Source of the DNA: Sphingobium yanoikuyae
GTDB lineage: Bacteria > Pseudomonadota > Alphaproteobacteria > Sphingomonadales > Sphingomonadaceae
Length of the DNA: 64,000 nucleotides
NCBI RefSeq assembly: GCF_013001025.1
Contig: NZ_CP053021.1
Location: 992,001 to 1,056,000, forward strand
Reading direction: 5' to 3'
Shown: positions 18,333 to 27,886 of the stretch, one piece after another
How positions within the stretch are numbered: position 1 is the stretch's first letter
Layout of the letters: every line of letters starts with the position of its first letter
Translations under genes and position numbers: made by a program
The notes under the pieces: model-generated
Seen by the model: the letters and a program-made list of their open reading frames with translations, nothing else
What the model was told of the DNA's origin: nothing
Database searches by the model: none

Positions 18333-18929
18333 TCAGGTCGGCGTCACCGGGGGGCGGCCAAGATCCTCCGGCGTATCGATGTCGTGCAGCACATTGCCGA
18401 TCGTCTCGATCTGGATGCCGTGGCTCAGCAGCGCGCGGGCACCCTGATCCCCTTTAAGTGCCAGCAATTCGGGGAAATGCTTGCGGCCGATGAAGGCGGG
18501 CGGCGAGGAAGAGAAGCCGTCGGTGCTGGCGACGACCGATCTTATGTCCTCGGCCGCCATGCAGATATGGTTATAATGGGTCTGCGGCACGTCGGGCATG
18601 TCGGCCAGGCAGATCAGGATGCCGCGCACCTTGCGCTTGTCCATCACATGCTCGACTGCGAGCCGGATGCTGCTCGACAGGCCTTCCTCGGGCCGTTCGT
18701 TGACGATGATATCGAAGCCGCGTCGGTCAAGCTTGCGATGCAATATTGGCGCAAATTCGACCGGTCGCACGACAGCGACCAGCTCGGCAAAGGCCATGGA
18801 GGCGATGGTTTCCAGCGTGTGCGCGGCAACCGGCTTGCCGCGCAGGTCGGCCATCAGCTTGTCTTCCTCGCCAAAGCGGGTCGACATGCCGGCTGCCAGA
18901 AGGACGGCGGCGATGCGTTCAGTGCGCAT
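18333..18929 (-). CDS. MobA/MocA-like nucleotidyltransferase
   Basis: 198 residues of the MobA-like NTP transferase fold. The signature LLAAGMSTRFGEEDKLMADLRGKP has the GxSxRxG nucleotide loop and the conserved Lys, and CLADMPDVP supplies the metal-binding Asp. Relatives add CMP or GMP to molybdopterin (MocA, MobA) or serve nicotine or xanthine dehydrogenase maturation. No molybdoenzyme gene is visible here, so the substrate is not certain. It is transcribed away from folE. Confidence 0.85.
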   Translation of the reverse strand: MRTERIAAVLLAAGMSTRFGEEDKLMADLRGKPVAAHTLETIASMAFAELVAVVRPVEFAPILHRKLDRRGFDIIVNERPEEGLSSSIRLAVEHVMDKRKVRGILICLADMPDVPQTHYNHICMAAEDIRSVVASTDGFSSSPPAFIGRKHFPELLALKGDQGARALLSHGIQIETIGNVLHDIDTPEDLGRPPVTPT

Positions 18930-19086
18930 GATCTTGCGATTGTAATGACATTTTTCTGTGGTGCGTTCCCGTTAGACTGTGATTTGCCACCACAGCGATG
19001 TTGTGTCCAGCCGGGGCAAAAGGGCTGGTCAGACGGGCACGCAGTCGCCATATGCCGGGGCCAACAATTATGGAGTGGCCCAGTTC

Positions 19087-19695
19087 ATGGCATATGATCC
19101 CGATGCGGAAACCGTAGGCGAGGGCTCGAAGGAGCCGGTCCCGGCCGAAGTGTCGGAGGCAATCCGCACCCTCATCCGCTGGTCGGGCGACATGCCCGAA
19201 CGCGAGGGGCTGATGGAAACGCCCGAGCGGGTGGCCCGCGCCTGGCGCGAATATTGCCGCGGCTATAATGATGATCCGGCCTATCATCTCTCGCGCATCT
19301 TCCATGAGGTGGGCGGCTATGACGATGTCGTGCTGCTGAAGGACATTCCGTTCCAGTCGCATTGCGAACATCATATGGCGCCGATCGTCGGGCGCGCGCA
19401 CATCGCCTATCTGCCGGGCGACTATGTGGTCGGCATTTCCAAGCTGGCCCGCGTGCTGCACGCCTATGCCAACCGGCTGCAGGTGCAGGAACGGCTGACC
19501 TCCGAAGTCGCCAACTGCATCTGGGAAAATCTCAAGCCCCAGGGCGTCGCCGTGGTGATAGAGGCGACCCATGGCTGCATGACCGGCCGTGGCGTGCGCA
19601 CCCCCAACGTCATCATGAAGACCAGCCGCATGCTCGGCGTCTTCCGCGACGATGAAAAGTCGCGCGAGGAAGTGCTGAAGCTCATCGCCTCGTGA
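19087..19695 (+). CDS. folE: GTP cyclohydrolase I
   Basis: 202 residues. It converts GTP to 7,8-dihydroneopterin triphosphate, first step of folate and pterin synthesis. Zinc ligands are Cys93 and His96 in SHCEHHMAP, plus the later Cys in HGCMTGRG. LPGDYVVGISKLAR and CENHLxP-like features match the family, and length is normal. The start MAYDPDAETV is preferred; an earlier in-frame start at 18979 would add a low-complexity leader without family features. Its stop overlaps the next gene by four bases. Confidence 0.95.
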   Translation: MAYDPDAETVGEGSKEPVPAEVSEAIRTLIRWSGDMPEREGLMETPERVARAWREYCRGYNDDPAYHLSRIFHEVGGYDDVVLLKDIPFQSHCEHHMAPIVGRAHIAYLPGDYVVGISKLARVLHAYANRLQVQERLTSEVANCIWENLKPQGVAVVIEATHGCMTGRGVRTPNVIMKTSRMLGVFRDDEKSREEVLKLIAS

Positions 19696-20552
19696 ATGAT
19701 GTGACCGAGCAGGGGGAGGGCGCCGAGCCCGCCTATCGCCCGATCGGCGGCGCGAAGAAGGATGCCGGGCCGACCGGCCCCTTGCCGCTGGCCTCGCGCC
19801 GGCTGGCGCTCGTGACCGGTGGCCATCGCCGGCTGGGCGGCATCATTTCGGCGACGCTGGCGCAGGCCGGCTATTCGCTCGCCATCCATGGCAGCCATGA
19901 CACGCGGCTGGACTCTCATCTGGCGATCGCGCTGGAGGAAAATGGCGCCGAATGGGAAGGTTTCGTCGTCGACTTTGCCGATCCCGAAGCGGCCGAGGAA
20001 CTGGTCGCGCAGGTTGCCGAACGCTTCGGCCGGCCGCCCGACCTGCTGGTCAACAGTGCTGCAATCTTCGGCCAGGACCGGATCGACAGCGTCACCGCCG
20101 ATGATCTGATGCGCCATTATGCGGTCAATTGCGCCGCGCCCGCGATGCTGACCAAGGCGTTCGCGACCGTTCCGGCCGGGACGGGCGATCGCTGCATCGT
20201 CAATATCCTCGATCAGCGGATCGACCATCCCCATGGCGATCAGCTGGCCTATACGCTGTCCAAGCTGGCGCTCGCCGGTCTGACGAAGACGGCGGCCAGC
20301 AGCCTGGCGCCGCAGGTGCGGGTCAATGCGGTGGCGCCCGGCCTCACCATCGCCACGCCCGACTATGATGCGGAACAGATGGCGCGGCTGGAGCAGTTGA
20401 TGCCGCTTGGGCGGCTGCCGCAGGCGGAGCAGATCGCGCAGGCCGTTCTCTATCTGGCCGGCGCGACGGCGGTGACGGGCCAGACCCTCTATGTCGATGG
20501 CGGCGCGCATATGCGCAGCTATGATCAGGATTTCATGCATCTTTGCCGATAG
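19692..20552 (+). CDS. Pteridine reductase-like SDR (FolM/PTR1 type)
   Basis: 286 residues, classical SDR. The cofactor loop is TGGHRRLG (residues 42-49), which is TGx3RxG, the form seen in PTR1/FolM pteridine reductases, rather than the usual TGx3GxG. Also seen are LVNSAAIFG, YTLSKLAL with catalytic Tyr and Lys, and VNAVAPG. It starts with GTG overlapping the folE stop (GTGA), so the two are coupled. I infer reduction of dihydropterin or dihydromonapterin. The N-terminal 30 residues are an unusual charged leader. A hairpin overlaps the stop codon (20542-20562). Confidence 0.75.
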   Translation: MNDVTEQGEGAEPAYRPIGGAKKDAGPTGPLPLASRRLALVTGGHRRLGGIISATLAQAGYSLAIHGSHDTRLDSHLAIALEENGAEWEGFVVDFADPEAAEELVAQVAERFGRPPDLLVNSAAIFGQDRIDSVTADDLMRHYAVNCAAPAMLTKAFATVPAGTGDRCIVNILDQRIDHPHGDQLAYTLSKLALAGLTKTAASSLAPQVRVNAVAPGLTIATPDYDAEQMARLEQLMPLGRLPQAEQIAQAVLYLAGATAVTGQTLYVDGGAHMRSYDQDFMHLCR

Positions 20553-20636
20553 GATCGGCAAAATCGCCGCTTTGCAAAGGCTGGCGATCCGTTTTTGGCC
20601 GACATAGATCGGCGCTGACAGCTTAGGGAGACGGCA

Positions 20637-21413
20637 ATGGCATATGAAACGATCCTGGTGGAACAGCAGGGCGCGGTGACGCTCATCACGCTCAACCGGC
20701 CGCAGGCGCTCAACGCGCTCAACAGCCAGGTGCTCGCGGATCTGGGCGCGGCCTTTGCCGCCTATGATGCCGACCCGACCCAGCATTGCGCGGTGCTGAC
20801 CGGCAGCGAAAAGGCCTTTGCCGCCGGCGCCGACATCAAGGAAATGGTGGACAAGGAAGCGGCCGACTTCTTTCTGCAGGATTTCTTCTCCGACTGGCAG
20901 ACCAAGGTCGTTGCCACCCGCAAGCCGTGGATCGCGGCGGTTGCCGGCTTTGCGCTGGGTGGCGGCTGCGAACTGGCGATGATGGCCGACTTCATCCTGG
21001 CGGCCGACACCGCCAAGTTCGGCCAGCCCGAGGTGAAGCTGGGCGTGGCGCCGGGCATGGGCGGGTCGCAGCGCCTGACCCGCGCGGTCGGCAAGGCCAA
21101 GGCGATGGAAATGTGCCTGACCGGCCGGATGATGGGCGCTGAGGAGGCCGAGCGCGCTGGCCTGGTCGCGCGGATCGTGCCCGTCGCCGAATTGCTGGAC
21201 GACGCGCTCAAGACCGCCGCCGCGATCGCCGCGATGCCGCCGATGGCGGCAATGGTAAACAAGGAAATGGTCAATATCGCGTTCGAGACCAACCTGGCCC
21301 AGGGCATTTTGACCGAGCGCCGCCTGTTCCAGATCCTGACTGCAACCGAAGACAAGAAGGAGGGCATGACCGCCTTTGTCGAGAAGCGTCCGGGCGTCTG
21401 GAAGGGGCGCTGA
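20637..21413 (+). CDS. Enoyl-CoA hydratase
   Basis: 258 residues, crotonase fold. [10 protein letters not shown] forms the oxyanion hole. [11 protein letters not shown] and [13 protein letters not shown] carry the two Glu of true enoyl-CoA hydratases, and the C-terminal [12 protein letters not shown] is typical of short-chain hydratases. It adds water to trans-2-enoyl-CoA in the cytoplasm. GGGAGACGGCA precedes the ATG. It is a monocistronic gene with a strong terminator, separate from fadA-fadB. Confidence 0.92.
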   Translation: MAYETILVEQQGAVTLITLNRPQALNALNSQVLADLGAAFAAYDADPTQHCAVLTGSEKAFAAGADIKEMVDKEAADFFLQDFFSDWQTKVVATRKPWIAAVAGFALGGGCELAMMADFILAADTAKFGQPEVKLGVAPGMGGSQRLTRAVGKAKAMEMCLTGRMMGAEEAERAGLVARIVPVAELLDDALKTAAAIAAMPPMAAMVNKEMVNIAFETNLAQGILTERRLFQILTATEDKKEGMTAFVEKRPGVWKGR

Positions 21414-21451
21414 GGGATCCTTCTTCGAAAGAAGAGGGCATGCAATTTTTG

Positions 21452-21486
21452 ATCCTCCCCAGGCCAGGCCTGGGGAGGATTTTTTG
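21452..21486 (+). terminator. Strong Rho-independent terminator
   Basis: A perfect 13-bp stem (ATCCTCCCCAGGC with its complement 21468-21480), three-base loop, then TTTTT. Confidence 0.92.
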
Positions 21487-21747
21487 TGCGCGCGTGCGAG
21501 GAAGCGGGCATTGATTGCGAAATCTCAACGCTTTGAAGCGCCTCGTTCCGCTTGAGAAATCATCATAAGCGCGTGGTGGATTTTCCCGAAGGGCTCGTTT
21601 CAGATGACAAATGGATGACATGGCTGCGCTCGCCCGAAGGGATGATCGACAGGCCAGGGTCCGGAGAGGAACGGCGCGATAGCCCGAAGGGGCGGGCGCT
21701 CCTGATTGGCGCGAACTGCCCTTTTGCAGGGCCTACAGGGAGCCTCT
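21487..21747 (+). other. Leader of TonB receptor-dipeptidase operon, no gene
   Basis: 261 bases between the terminator and the receptor start. Short frames here have no ribosome site or motif. A hairpin CCCT-TTTGCAGGGCCTAC-AGGG lies just before the start codon (21719-21740). The promoter must be in this stretch, but no confident -35/-10 pair is visible. Confidence 0.4.
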
Positions 21748-24126
21748 ATGCCTTCGATTTCGTCCGTCCGTCGTGTGTCTCGCGCTGCGCTGCTGCTTGC
21801 CTGCTGCGCGGGTGCCTTATCCTCTGCTGCTTGGGCGCAGGAGGCCGCTCCAACGGACGAAAATGACAGCATCACCGTGACCGGTCGTCGTATCTCGCAA
21901 TCGTCGGAAGCGATCGGCGAAGACAAGATCAACAATGTCGTCGCCGTCACGCGCGAGGCGCTGCTGTCGGCGCCGTCGGGTATTTCGGGCCTGAAGATGC
22001 TGGAGCAACTGCCCGGATTCAACGTCCAGACCGACGGTGCACTGGGCCTTTATGAATTTGGCAACAGCGTCCAGACCCGCGCCTTCAACCTCGACCAGAT
22101 CGGCTTCGTGGTCGATGGCATTCCGACCGGCCGCAGCGACGCCTTCGGTGGCAGCCCTGTCTTCCGCTATGTCGACAATGAAAATCTGGGCGTGGTGGAA
22201 GCCTCCGTCGGCGCCGCCGATGTCGGCCTGCCCAGCTATTCCAGCCTCGGCCCGGTGGTGCAGTATAACAGCATCGCGCCGCAAGAGGAGATGGGCCTGT
22301 TCGTGTCGCAGAGCTTTGGCGACAATAATATGAAGCGCACCTTCATCCGCGCCAGCACGGGCCGGGTGGGGCCGTTCAAGGCCTATGTCAGCCGCACCAA
22401 GCTGGACAGCGACCTGTGGCGCGGCCCCGGTTCGGTCGATCGCGAACATTGGGAAGGCCAGATCCATGCCGATCTGGGCGGTGACAGCTGGGCGCGCTTC
22501 AAGTTCGTGTCGAACGACTTCTTCGATTATGACTCGCCGACGATCACCCGCGCCCAGTATAATTGCACCGCCACCAGCGTGGTCGGCGCCTGCGGCCGCG
22601 ACTTCGCCTATATCGAGAATGTGCCCAATACCACGACCGGCTTCGCGCCGACGGCGGCGGGCGTCTATTATTCCAATTCCAACTACACCAATGTCTACAA
22701 CCTCGCGATCAACGTGCGGAAGGACAAGCTTTATGGCGGCACCTTCCACCTGGGTATTGCCGATGGCGTGTGGGCGGAATCGACCCTCTATTATGAAGAC
22801 AAGAATGGCTATGGCGTCTCGCCCGACAGCTATTCCAACTCGCTGAGCCGCTACACGGCGCAGGCGGCCGCGGGGCTGGACGTGACCGCGCCCAAGGGTG
22901 TGCAATATGGTCGGTCGGGCGTCGGCGGCGATCGCTATGGCGTGACCACCAAGCTGCACTGGGAAAGCGGCAATAATGTCGTCGAAGGCGGCATCTGGGC
23001 CGAAGTCGACAAATATCACCGCACCCAGGCGCGCTACAACACGATGGACGGCGCCCCCGATGGCGAGCCCAATCTGGACGAGTTGGTCTATCTGCGCCGC
23101 GACTATCGGTCCAAGCGCGACACGCTTCAGATCTTCCTGAAGGATACGCTCAAGCTGATGGATGACCGGCTGGTTCTGGATGCCGGCTTCAAGGGGCTGA
23201 TGCTGGACTACAGCCTTGGCGGCTATCGCGACTTCGACGACTATTATCGCGTCGTGGGTGGCACGGCGGTCGCAGGCTGGGGGCCACAGTATAACACGGC
23301 CCATTATCGCGACATGTTCCTGCCGATGGCGGGCCTGCTGTTCAAGATCAACGAGCGCAGCCAGATCTTCGCCTCCTATGCCGAGACGATGGCGCTGCCC
23401 AAGGGCATGGATGATATCTATGCCGTGACGCGCACCGGCACGTCGGCGCTGGTGCCCCAGCCCAAGGCGGAACGCGCGCAGAATATGGAAATCGGCTTCC
23501 GCACCAACCAGGGGCAACTCTACGCCTCGATCGCGGGCTACTACACCAAGTTCAAGAACCGCATCCAGTCGATCACCACTTTCCAGGAAGGCGGCGGCAG
23601 CACCACCGAAACCTTCTACCAGAATGTCGGCCGGGTCGAATCCTACGGCGTGGAAGCCAGCGGCACCTACAAGCCGGCTTTCCTCAACGGCTTGGCCTAT
23701 GCCAACGCCAACGTCACCTATAACAACGCCAAGTTCCAGGACGATATCGTCGCGTCGGTCACCTATGCGACCTCCGGCAAATATATCCCCGATAGCGCCA
23801 AGTGGATCGTCAGCGGTGGCGTCACGATCGAGCCGGCAAGCTGGCTGGTTGCCAACATCAGCGGCAAATATACGTCGAAGCGCTGGTCGACCTTCACCAA
23901 CACGGCAGGCTCCAGCGTGCCGGCCTACACCGTGTTCAGCGGCTATGTGGATATTGGCGACGGCTGGAGCTTCGGCCCGGTGAAGAGCATCAAGGCGCGC
24001 TTCAACGTCGACAATATCTTCGACAAGGACACGCTGTCCTACATCTCCTCCTCGGTCACGGGTGACGGTTCCTTCCGTCCGCTGTCGCCACGCACCTTCC
24101 AGTTCACCATTTCGGGCGAGATCTGA
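21748..24126 (+). CDS. TonB-dependent outer-membrane receptor
   Basis: 792 residues. Residues 1-31 are a signal peptide ending SSAAWAQ. A plug domain (about 45-170) contains LKMLEQLPGFNVQTDG and the DGIPTGRSDAFGG loop. A 22-strand barrel of alternating aromatic residues follows, ending in FQFTISGEI with a near-terminal aromatic. It imports a scarce solute across the outer membrane using TonB energy. The stop overlaps the start of a secreted dipeptidase gene by one base, so the ligand is probably a peptide or amide that is cleaved on entry. It is not of the siderophore subgroup by its plug sequence. Substrate unknown. Confidence 0.9.
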   Translation: MPSISSVRRVSRAALLLACCAGALSSAAWAQEAAPTDENDSITVTGRRISQSSEAIGEDKINNVVAVTREALLSAPSGISGLKMLEQLPGFNVQTDGALGLYEFGNSVQTRAFNLDQIGFVVDGIPTGRSDAFGGSPVFRYVDNENLGVVEASVGAADVGLPSYSSLGPVVQYNSIAPQEEMGLFVSQSFGDNNMKRTFIRASTGRVGPFKAYVSRTKLDSDLWRGPGSVDREHWEGQIHADLGGDSWARFKFVSNDFFDYDSPTITRAQYNCTATSVVGACGRDFAYIENVPNTTTGFAPTAAGVYYSNSNYTNVYNLAINVRKDKLYGGTFHLGIADGVWAESTLYYEDKNGYGVSPDSYSNSLSRYTAQAAAGLDVTAPKGVQYGRSGVGGDRYGVTTKLHWESGNNVVEGGIWAEVDKYHRTQARYNTMDGAPDGEPNLDELVYLRRDYRSKRDTLQIFLKDTLKLMDDRLVLDAGFKGLMLDYSLGGYRDFDDYYRVVGGTAVAGWGPQYNTAHYRDMFLPMAGLLFKINERSQIFASYAETMALPKGMDDIYAVTRTGTSALVPQPKAERAQNMEIGFRTNQGQLYASIAGYYTKFKNRIQSITTFQEGGGSTTETFYQNVGRVESYGVEASGTYKPAFLNGLAYANANVTYNNAKFQDDIVASVTYATSGKYIPDSAKWIVSGGVTIEPASWLVANISGKYTSKRWSTFTNTAGSSVPAYTVFSGYVDIGDGWSFGPVKSIKARFNVDNIFDKDTLSYISSSVTGDGSFRPLSPRTFQFTISGEI

Positions 24127-25355
24127 TGCGGAATGCTTATCTGATGGGGGCAGCGCTGGTCGCGCTGCTCCCGATTGCGGCGCAGGCCCAGCCAAAATCC
24201 GTGTCGAAACAGGTCTATCAGTTGCACCAGAAGCTGATTACGCTCGACAGCCATCTCGATACGCCGGCATCGCTCGACCTGCCCGACTGGTCGATCGACG
24301 AGGAGCATGGCGTCCATAGCGACTATACCCAGGTCGACCTGCCACGGATGAAGAAGGGCGGCCTCGATGGCGGCTTCTGGGCGATCTACACCGGCCAGGG
24401 ACCGCTGACGATCGAGGGCTTCCGCAAGGCGCGCGATTTCGCGTTGTTGCGTGGAATGTCGATCCGATCGATGGTGGCGGCCGACCCCGACAATTTCACG
24501 TTGGCGCTGGAGGCGAAGGACGCGGCGCCAATCGCCGCGGCGGGCAAGCGTATCGTCTATATGTCGATCGAAAATGCCTATCCGCTGGGCGAGGATGTCT
24601 CGCTGATCAAGACATTCTACGACATGGGCGTGCGCGTGTCGGGTTTTGCCCATTTCGCGCATAACCAGTTTGCCGACAGCTCGACCGATCCGTCGAAGAA
24701 GCCGCGCTATGGCGGCCTCAGCCCGCTCGGCAAGGAATTGCTGAAGGAAATGAACCGCCTCGGCATCGTGCCCGATGCCTCGCACAGTAGCGACCAGGTG
24801 CTGGACGATCTGCTGGCGCTGTCGACCACGCCGGTGCTGCTGACCCATTCGGGCTGCAAGGCGGTCTATGACCATCCGCGCAACATCGATGACGAACATC
24901 TGAAAGCCCTGGCGGCCAAGGGCGGGGTCATCCAGATGAACGCCTATGGCGCCTATCTGCGCGCGTCCAAGCCCAATCCCGAGCGGCAGAAGGCGCTGAT
25001 GGCGCTTTATGGCCAGATGCGCGAGGACGCCAAGGTTTCGCCCGAGGCGCGGGCCGCGATGCTCGCCAAGCGGCAGGAGATCGACCGGCTCTATCCCGAC
25101 ACCGACCGGCCGACCTTCGACGATTTCATGGCGCATATGCTGCATGCGCTGAAGGTCGTCGGCCCCGATCATGTCGGCATCGGCCTGGATTGGGACGGTG
25201 GCGGCGGCGTTGTCGGCATGGAGGATGTGGTCGATCTGCCCAAGATCACCGACGCGCTGCTGAAGGCCGGCTATAGCGAGGCTGACGTACAGAAAATCTG
25301 GTCCGGCAATGTGCTGCGCGTGCTGGCCGCGGCCGAAGCGGGCAAGCAGAAATAA
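24126..25355 (+). CDS. Membrane dipeptidase-type hydrolase (peptidase M19), secreted
   Basis: 409 residues. A signal peptide (residues 1-22, ending IAAQAQ) sends it to the periplasm. M19 zinc ligands are visible: His43 and Asp45 in DSHLDTP, the Glu in MSIENAYPLG, and His residues in LTHSGCKAV and DASHSSDQ, plus GIGLDWDGGG near the C-terminus. Relatives hydrolyse dipeptides, dehydrodipeptides or beta-lactam-like amides. It is translationally coupled to the TonB receptor upstream, pointing to breakdown of the imported ligand. Confidence 0.92.
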   Translation: MRNAYLMGAALVALLPIAAQAQPKSVSKQVYQLHQKLITLDSHLDTPASLDLPDWSIDEEHGVHSDYTQVDLPRMKKGGLDGGFWAIYTGQGPLTIEGFRKARDFALLRGMSIRSMVAADPDNFTLALEAKDAAPIAAAGKRIVYMSIENAYPLGEDVSLIKTFYDMGVRVSGFAHFAHNQFADSSTDPSKKPRYGGLSPLGKELLKEMNRLGIVPDASHSSDQVLDDLLALSTTPVLLTHSGCKAVYDHPRNIDDEHLKALAAKGGVIQMNAYGAYLRASKPNPERQKALMALYGQMREDAKVSPEARAAMLAKRQEIDRLYPDTDRPTFDDFMAHMLHALKVVGPDHVGIGLDWDGGGGVVGMEDVVDLPKITDALLKAGYSEADVQKIWSGNVLRVLAAAEAGKQK

Positions 25356-25362
25356 GGACTTG

Positions 25363-25390
25363 TGCCGGACCAGCCGTTGCTGGTCCGGCA
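25363..25390 (+). terminator. Hairpin after dipeptidase gene
   Basis: A perfect 12-bp stem TGCCGGACCAGC with its complement, loop CGTT, starting 8 bases after the stop codon. The following sequence has only a weak T content, so termination may be partial. Confidence 0.6.
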
Positions 25391-25474
25391 TGAAATCTTG
25401 TTAAGCCAATCGACGGGGGCGTTCCGGCCCGCTAAGGGGAGTCGGCACCAGAAAGGAGCGGTCGCATTTCGCCC

Positions 25475-26104
25475 ATGCAGCACAAGCCGAAGCGCAGCCG
25501 GGCAATCGCCCTGCCGAACAGCGAGTTTCGCGCCCGCGCCACCGAATATCTCGATTTCCTCGCCGCCTGGGTGAAGAAGCCCCGGCAGACCGCCTCGGTC
25601 GTGCCCAGCAGTCGCTATCTGGCGCGGCTGATGGTGGCCGACATCGATCCGCAGGACGGCCGCGTGCTGGAACTGGGCGGGGGCACGGGCGTCTTCACCC
25701 GCGCCATCCTGGAAACCGGGCTTGCCGCCGACCAGCTGGAGGTGGTGGAGATCAATCCCGCCTTCGCGCGTGGGCTGCGGCGTCATTTTCCCCATGTATC
25801 GATCCTGGAGACGCCGGCGCAGATCGTCTCGGTCGCGGCCGCTGGTGGCCCTGGCGACTATCAGACCGTGGTCAGCGGCCTGCCGCTGCTGGCGATGGAC
25901 CGGGCGATGCATATCGACATATTGTCCGAAGCCTTCCGCATGCTGAAGCCGGGCGGCAGCCTGGTGCAGTTCACCTATTCGACGCGACCGCCGGTCAGCC
26001 GTGCGGTGCTGGACCAGCTTGGTCTGGAGGTTGTCCGCGCCGGCCATACGGTGCGCAATTTCCCGCCAGCGACGGTCTTCCGCTTCACCCGACGGGGCGA
26101 ATGA
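25475..26104 (+). CDS. Phospholipid N-methyltransferase-like (PmtA family) SAM methyltransferase
   Basis: 209 residues. QTASVVPSSRYLAR before LELGGGTGVFTRAIL (SAM motif I, about residue 66) is the arrangement of PmtA-type phosphatidylethanolamine N-methyltransferases and rRNA-dimethylase-like relatives. PGGSLVQFTYS near residue 160 is the late motif. It would methylate a lipid head group or another small substrate at the inner face of the membrane. The best Shine-Dalgarno, AAGGAG, is about 17 bases before the ATG, which is far, so the start is uncertain. A bidirectional terminator follows. Confidence 0.75.
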   Translation: MQHKPKRSRAIALPNSEFRARATEYLDFLAAWVKKPRQTASVVPSSRYLARLMVADIDPQDGRVLELGGGTGVFTRAILETGLAADQLEVVEINPAFARGLRRHFPHVSILETPAQIVSVAAAGGPGDYQTVVSGLPLLAMDRAMHIDILSEAFRMLKPGGSLVQFTYSTRPPVSRAVLDQLGLEVVRAGHTVRNFPPATVFRFTRRGE

Positions 26105-26120
26105 TCGGGGCAAGAAAAAG

Positions 26121-26144
26121 GGGCCGCATCGCATGATGCGGCCC
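26121..26144. terminator. Bidirectional terminator
   Basis: GGGCCGCATC and GATGCGGCCC with loop GCAT. A-rich sequence on the left gives CTTTTTC for the minus strand. It lies between the convergent methyltransferase and RcnB-type genes. Confidence 0.8.
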
Positions 26145-26158
26145 TTCCTGTTTCTGCC

Positions 26159-26794
26159 TCAGTAGAAGGCGCCATAGACCACATCGACCACGCGGCGCGA
26201 CCGCACGTCGACCAGCAACATGTCGGGGCCATAGCGGATCCAGCGATAGCCATAAGGCGGGGCGCCCAGACCCATGCGCCAGTAATCGTCATAATAATAA
26301 GCGGTCGAGAAGAAGATCGCCGGCAGGAACAGGCCGACCGTCCAGCGCCGATAGCTGTAGCCGCGCGGATAGCGGAACGCGGGCCCGTGGATGGGCCGGA
26401 AATTGGGCGGGCGTCCGGCGCCCGGACGATGCGGCTGACCGGGGTTTCCGGGCCGTGGCGGTTGGACGGAGGGGCCGCCCGGACGCGAAGGCTGGGGCGA
26501 AGGACCACCCGGGCGATTGGGCTGGTTCGGCGAACCGCCCGGCCGGCTCGGCTGGGACGTATCGGGGCGGGAGGGCTGGTTGTTGGACCCGCCCGGGCGC
26601 GAGGGTTGCGTCGAGGGACCGGACGGACGCGATGGTTGAGCAGAACCGCCGGGGCGTGAGGGAGCGGGGGCAGGGCGCGTGGACGGAGATGGTCGAGCGC
26701 TGCCGCCGGATGGTGGTCGGCCGCCCTGCTGGGCGATGGCGATATCGGGAACGACGATCAACGCGATCGACAGATAGAGAACTGCCTTTTTCAT
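26159..26794 (-). CDS. RcnB-family protein with QPSRPGG repeats
   Basis: 211 residues. Signal peptide [21 protein letters not shown]. Residues about 25-140 are a low-complexity proline/glycine/serine/arginine region with many QPSRPGG-type repeats. The C-terminal part has a short hydrophobic stretch and the RcnB-like ending [18 protein letters not shown]. RcnB relatives are periplasmic proteins linked to metal homeostasis, but this extended form has no assigned role. The start was chosen by GAGAAGG six bases before ATG. Confidence 0.75.
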   Translation of the reverse strand: MKKAVLYLSIALIVVPDIAIAQQGGRPPSGGSARPSPSTRPAPAPSRPGGSAQPSRPSGPSTQPSRPGGSNNQPSRPDTSQPSRPGGSPNQPNRPGGPSPQPSRPGGPSVQPPRPGNPGQPHRPGAGRPPNFRPIHGPAFRYPRGYSYRRWTVGLFLPAIFFSTAYYYDDYWRMGLGAPPYGYRWIRYGPDMLLVDVRSRRVVDVVYGAFY

Positions 26795-26953
26795 AGCCTT
26801 CTCCACATGGTGGCGCGTCAAGCCTATGCCCGCGCTTCACCGGCTTCAATCTTTTTCCAATATGTTGCCCGGCTTCGCTATTTGCCGCGTTGCCGGTTGC
26901 ATGGCGCGGTCCGCCTCCTATCTTGCCGACACAAGGAAAGGGGGCGCTGCCGC

Positions 26954-27886
26954 ATGGCATCCATCATCGAAATCAAGGGCCTGACGAAAAGCTATGCGTC
27001 GGGCTTTCAGGCGCTCAAGGGCGTAGACCTGAATATCGAGGAGGGCGAGATTTTCGCGCTGCTCGGCCCCAATGGCGCGGGCAAGACGACAATGATCTCG
27101 ATCATCTGCGCCAATGTCCGCCCCTCTGGCGGCACCGTGACGGTCGCCGGCCATGACATCATCCGTGACTATCGCGGCGCGCGCGCCGCAATCGGACTGG
27201 TGCCGCAGGAGCTCAATACCGACCAGTTCGAGCGGGTCATCGATACCGTCACCTTCAGTCGTGGCCTCTTCGGCAAGCCGCGCAACGACGCCTATGTCGA
27301 AAAGGTGCTGCGCGACCTGTCGCTATGGGACAAGCGCCACAACAAGATCCGCGAACTGTCCGGCGGCATGAAGCGCCGGGTTATGATCGCCAAGGCGCTG
27401 AGCCATGAGCCGCGCGTGCTGTTCCTGGACGAGCCGACCGCCGGCGTCGACGTCGAATTGCGCCGTGACATGTGGAAGCTGATCGGCGAACTGCGCCAGA
27501 CCGGCGTCACCATCATCCTCACCACCCATTATATCGAGGAGGCCGAGGAAATGGCCGACCGGGTGGGCGTCATCAACCATGGCCAGTTGATGCTGGTCGA
27601 GGACAAGACCGCCCTGATGGAGAAGCTGGGCAAGAAGACGCTGTCGATCATGCTGGCCGAGCCGATCGAGGCGCTGCCGCCCGAACTGGCCGACTGGGAT
27701 GTGGTGCTCAAGGCGCAGGGGCAGGAGATCGAATATCTGTTCGACACCCGCGCCGAACGCACCGGCGTCTCCTCGCTGCTGCGCAAGCTGGGCGATCTCG
27801 GCATCGGATACAAGGATCTCAACACGCGGCAGAGCAGCCTGGAGGATATTTTCGTGAGCCTGGTCCATCAGGAGAAAGCGGCATGA
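26954..27886 (+). CDS. ABC exporter ATP-binding protein (YadG-type)
   Basis: 310 residues. Walker [10 protein letters not shown], signature LSGGMKRR, Walker [13 protein letters not shown] and the H-loop THYIEE are all present and intact. After about residue 220 there is a C-terminal extension typical of drug or polysaccharide exporters of the ABC-2 type. The stop overlaps the permease start by four bases (ATGA). AAGGAAAGGGGG precedes the ATG. It couples ATP hydrolysis to export by the next gene's product; substrate unknown. Confidence 0.92.
   Translation: MASIIEIKGLTKSYASGFQALKGVDLNIEEGEIFALLGPNGAGKTTMISIICANVRPSGGTVTVAGHDIIRDYRGARAAIGLVPQELNTDQFERVIDTVTFSRGLFGKPRNDAYVEKVLRDLSLWDKRHNKIRELSGGMKRRVMIAKALSHEPRVLFLDEPTAGVDVELRRDMWKLIGELRQTGVTIILTTHYIEEAEEMADRVGVINHGQLMLVEDKTALMEKLGKKTLSIMLAEPIEALPPELADWDVVLKAQGQEIEYLFDTRAERTGVSSLLRKLGDLGIGYKDLNTRQSSLEDIFVSLVHQEKAA

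Noticed and set aside
26450-26700. Tandem repeat as a possible CRISPR or satellite
   Set aside because: The repeat is the DNA encoding QPSRPGG-type protein repeats in the RcnB-like gene; units are in frame, degenerate, and lack spacers.
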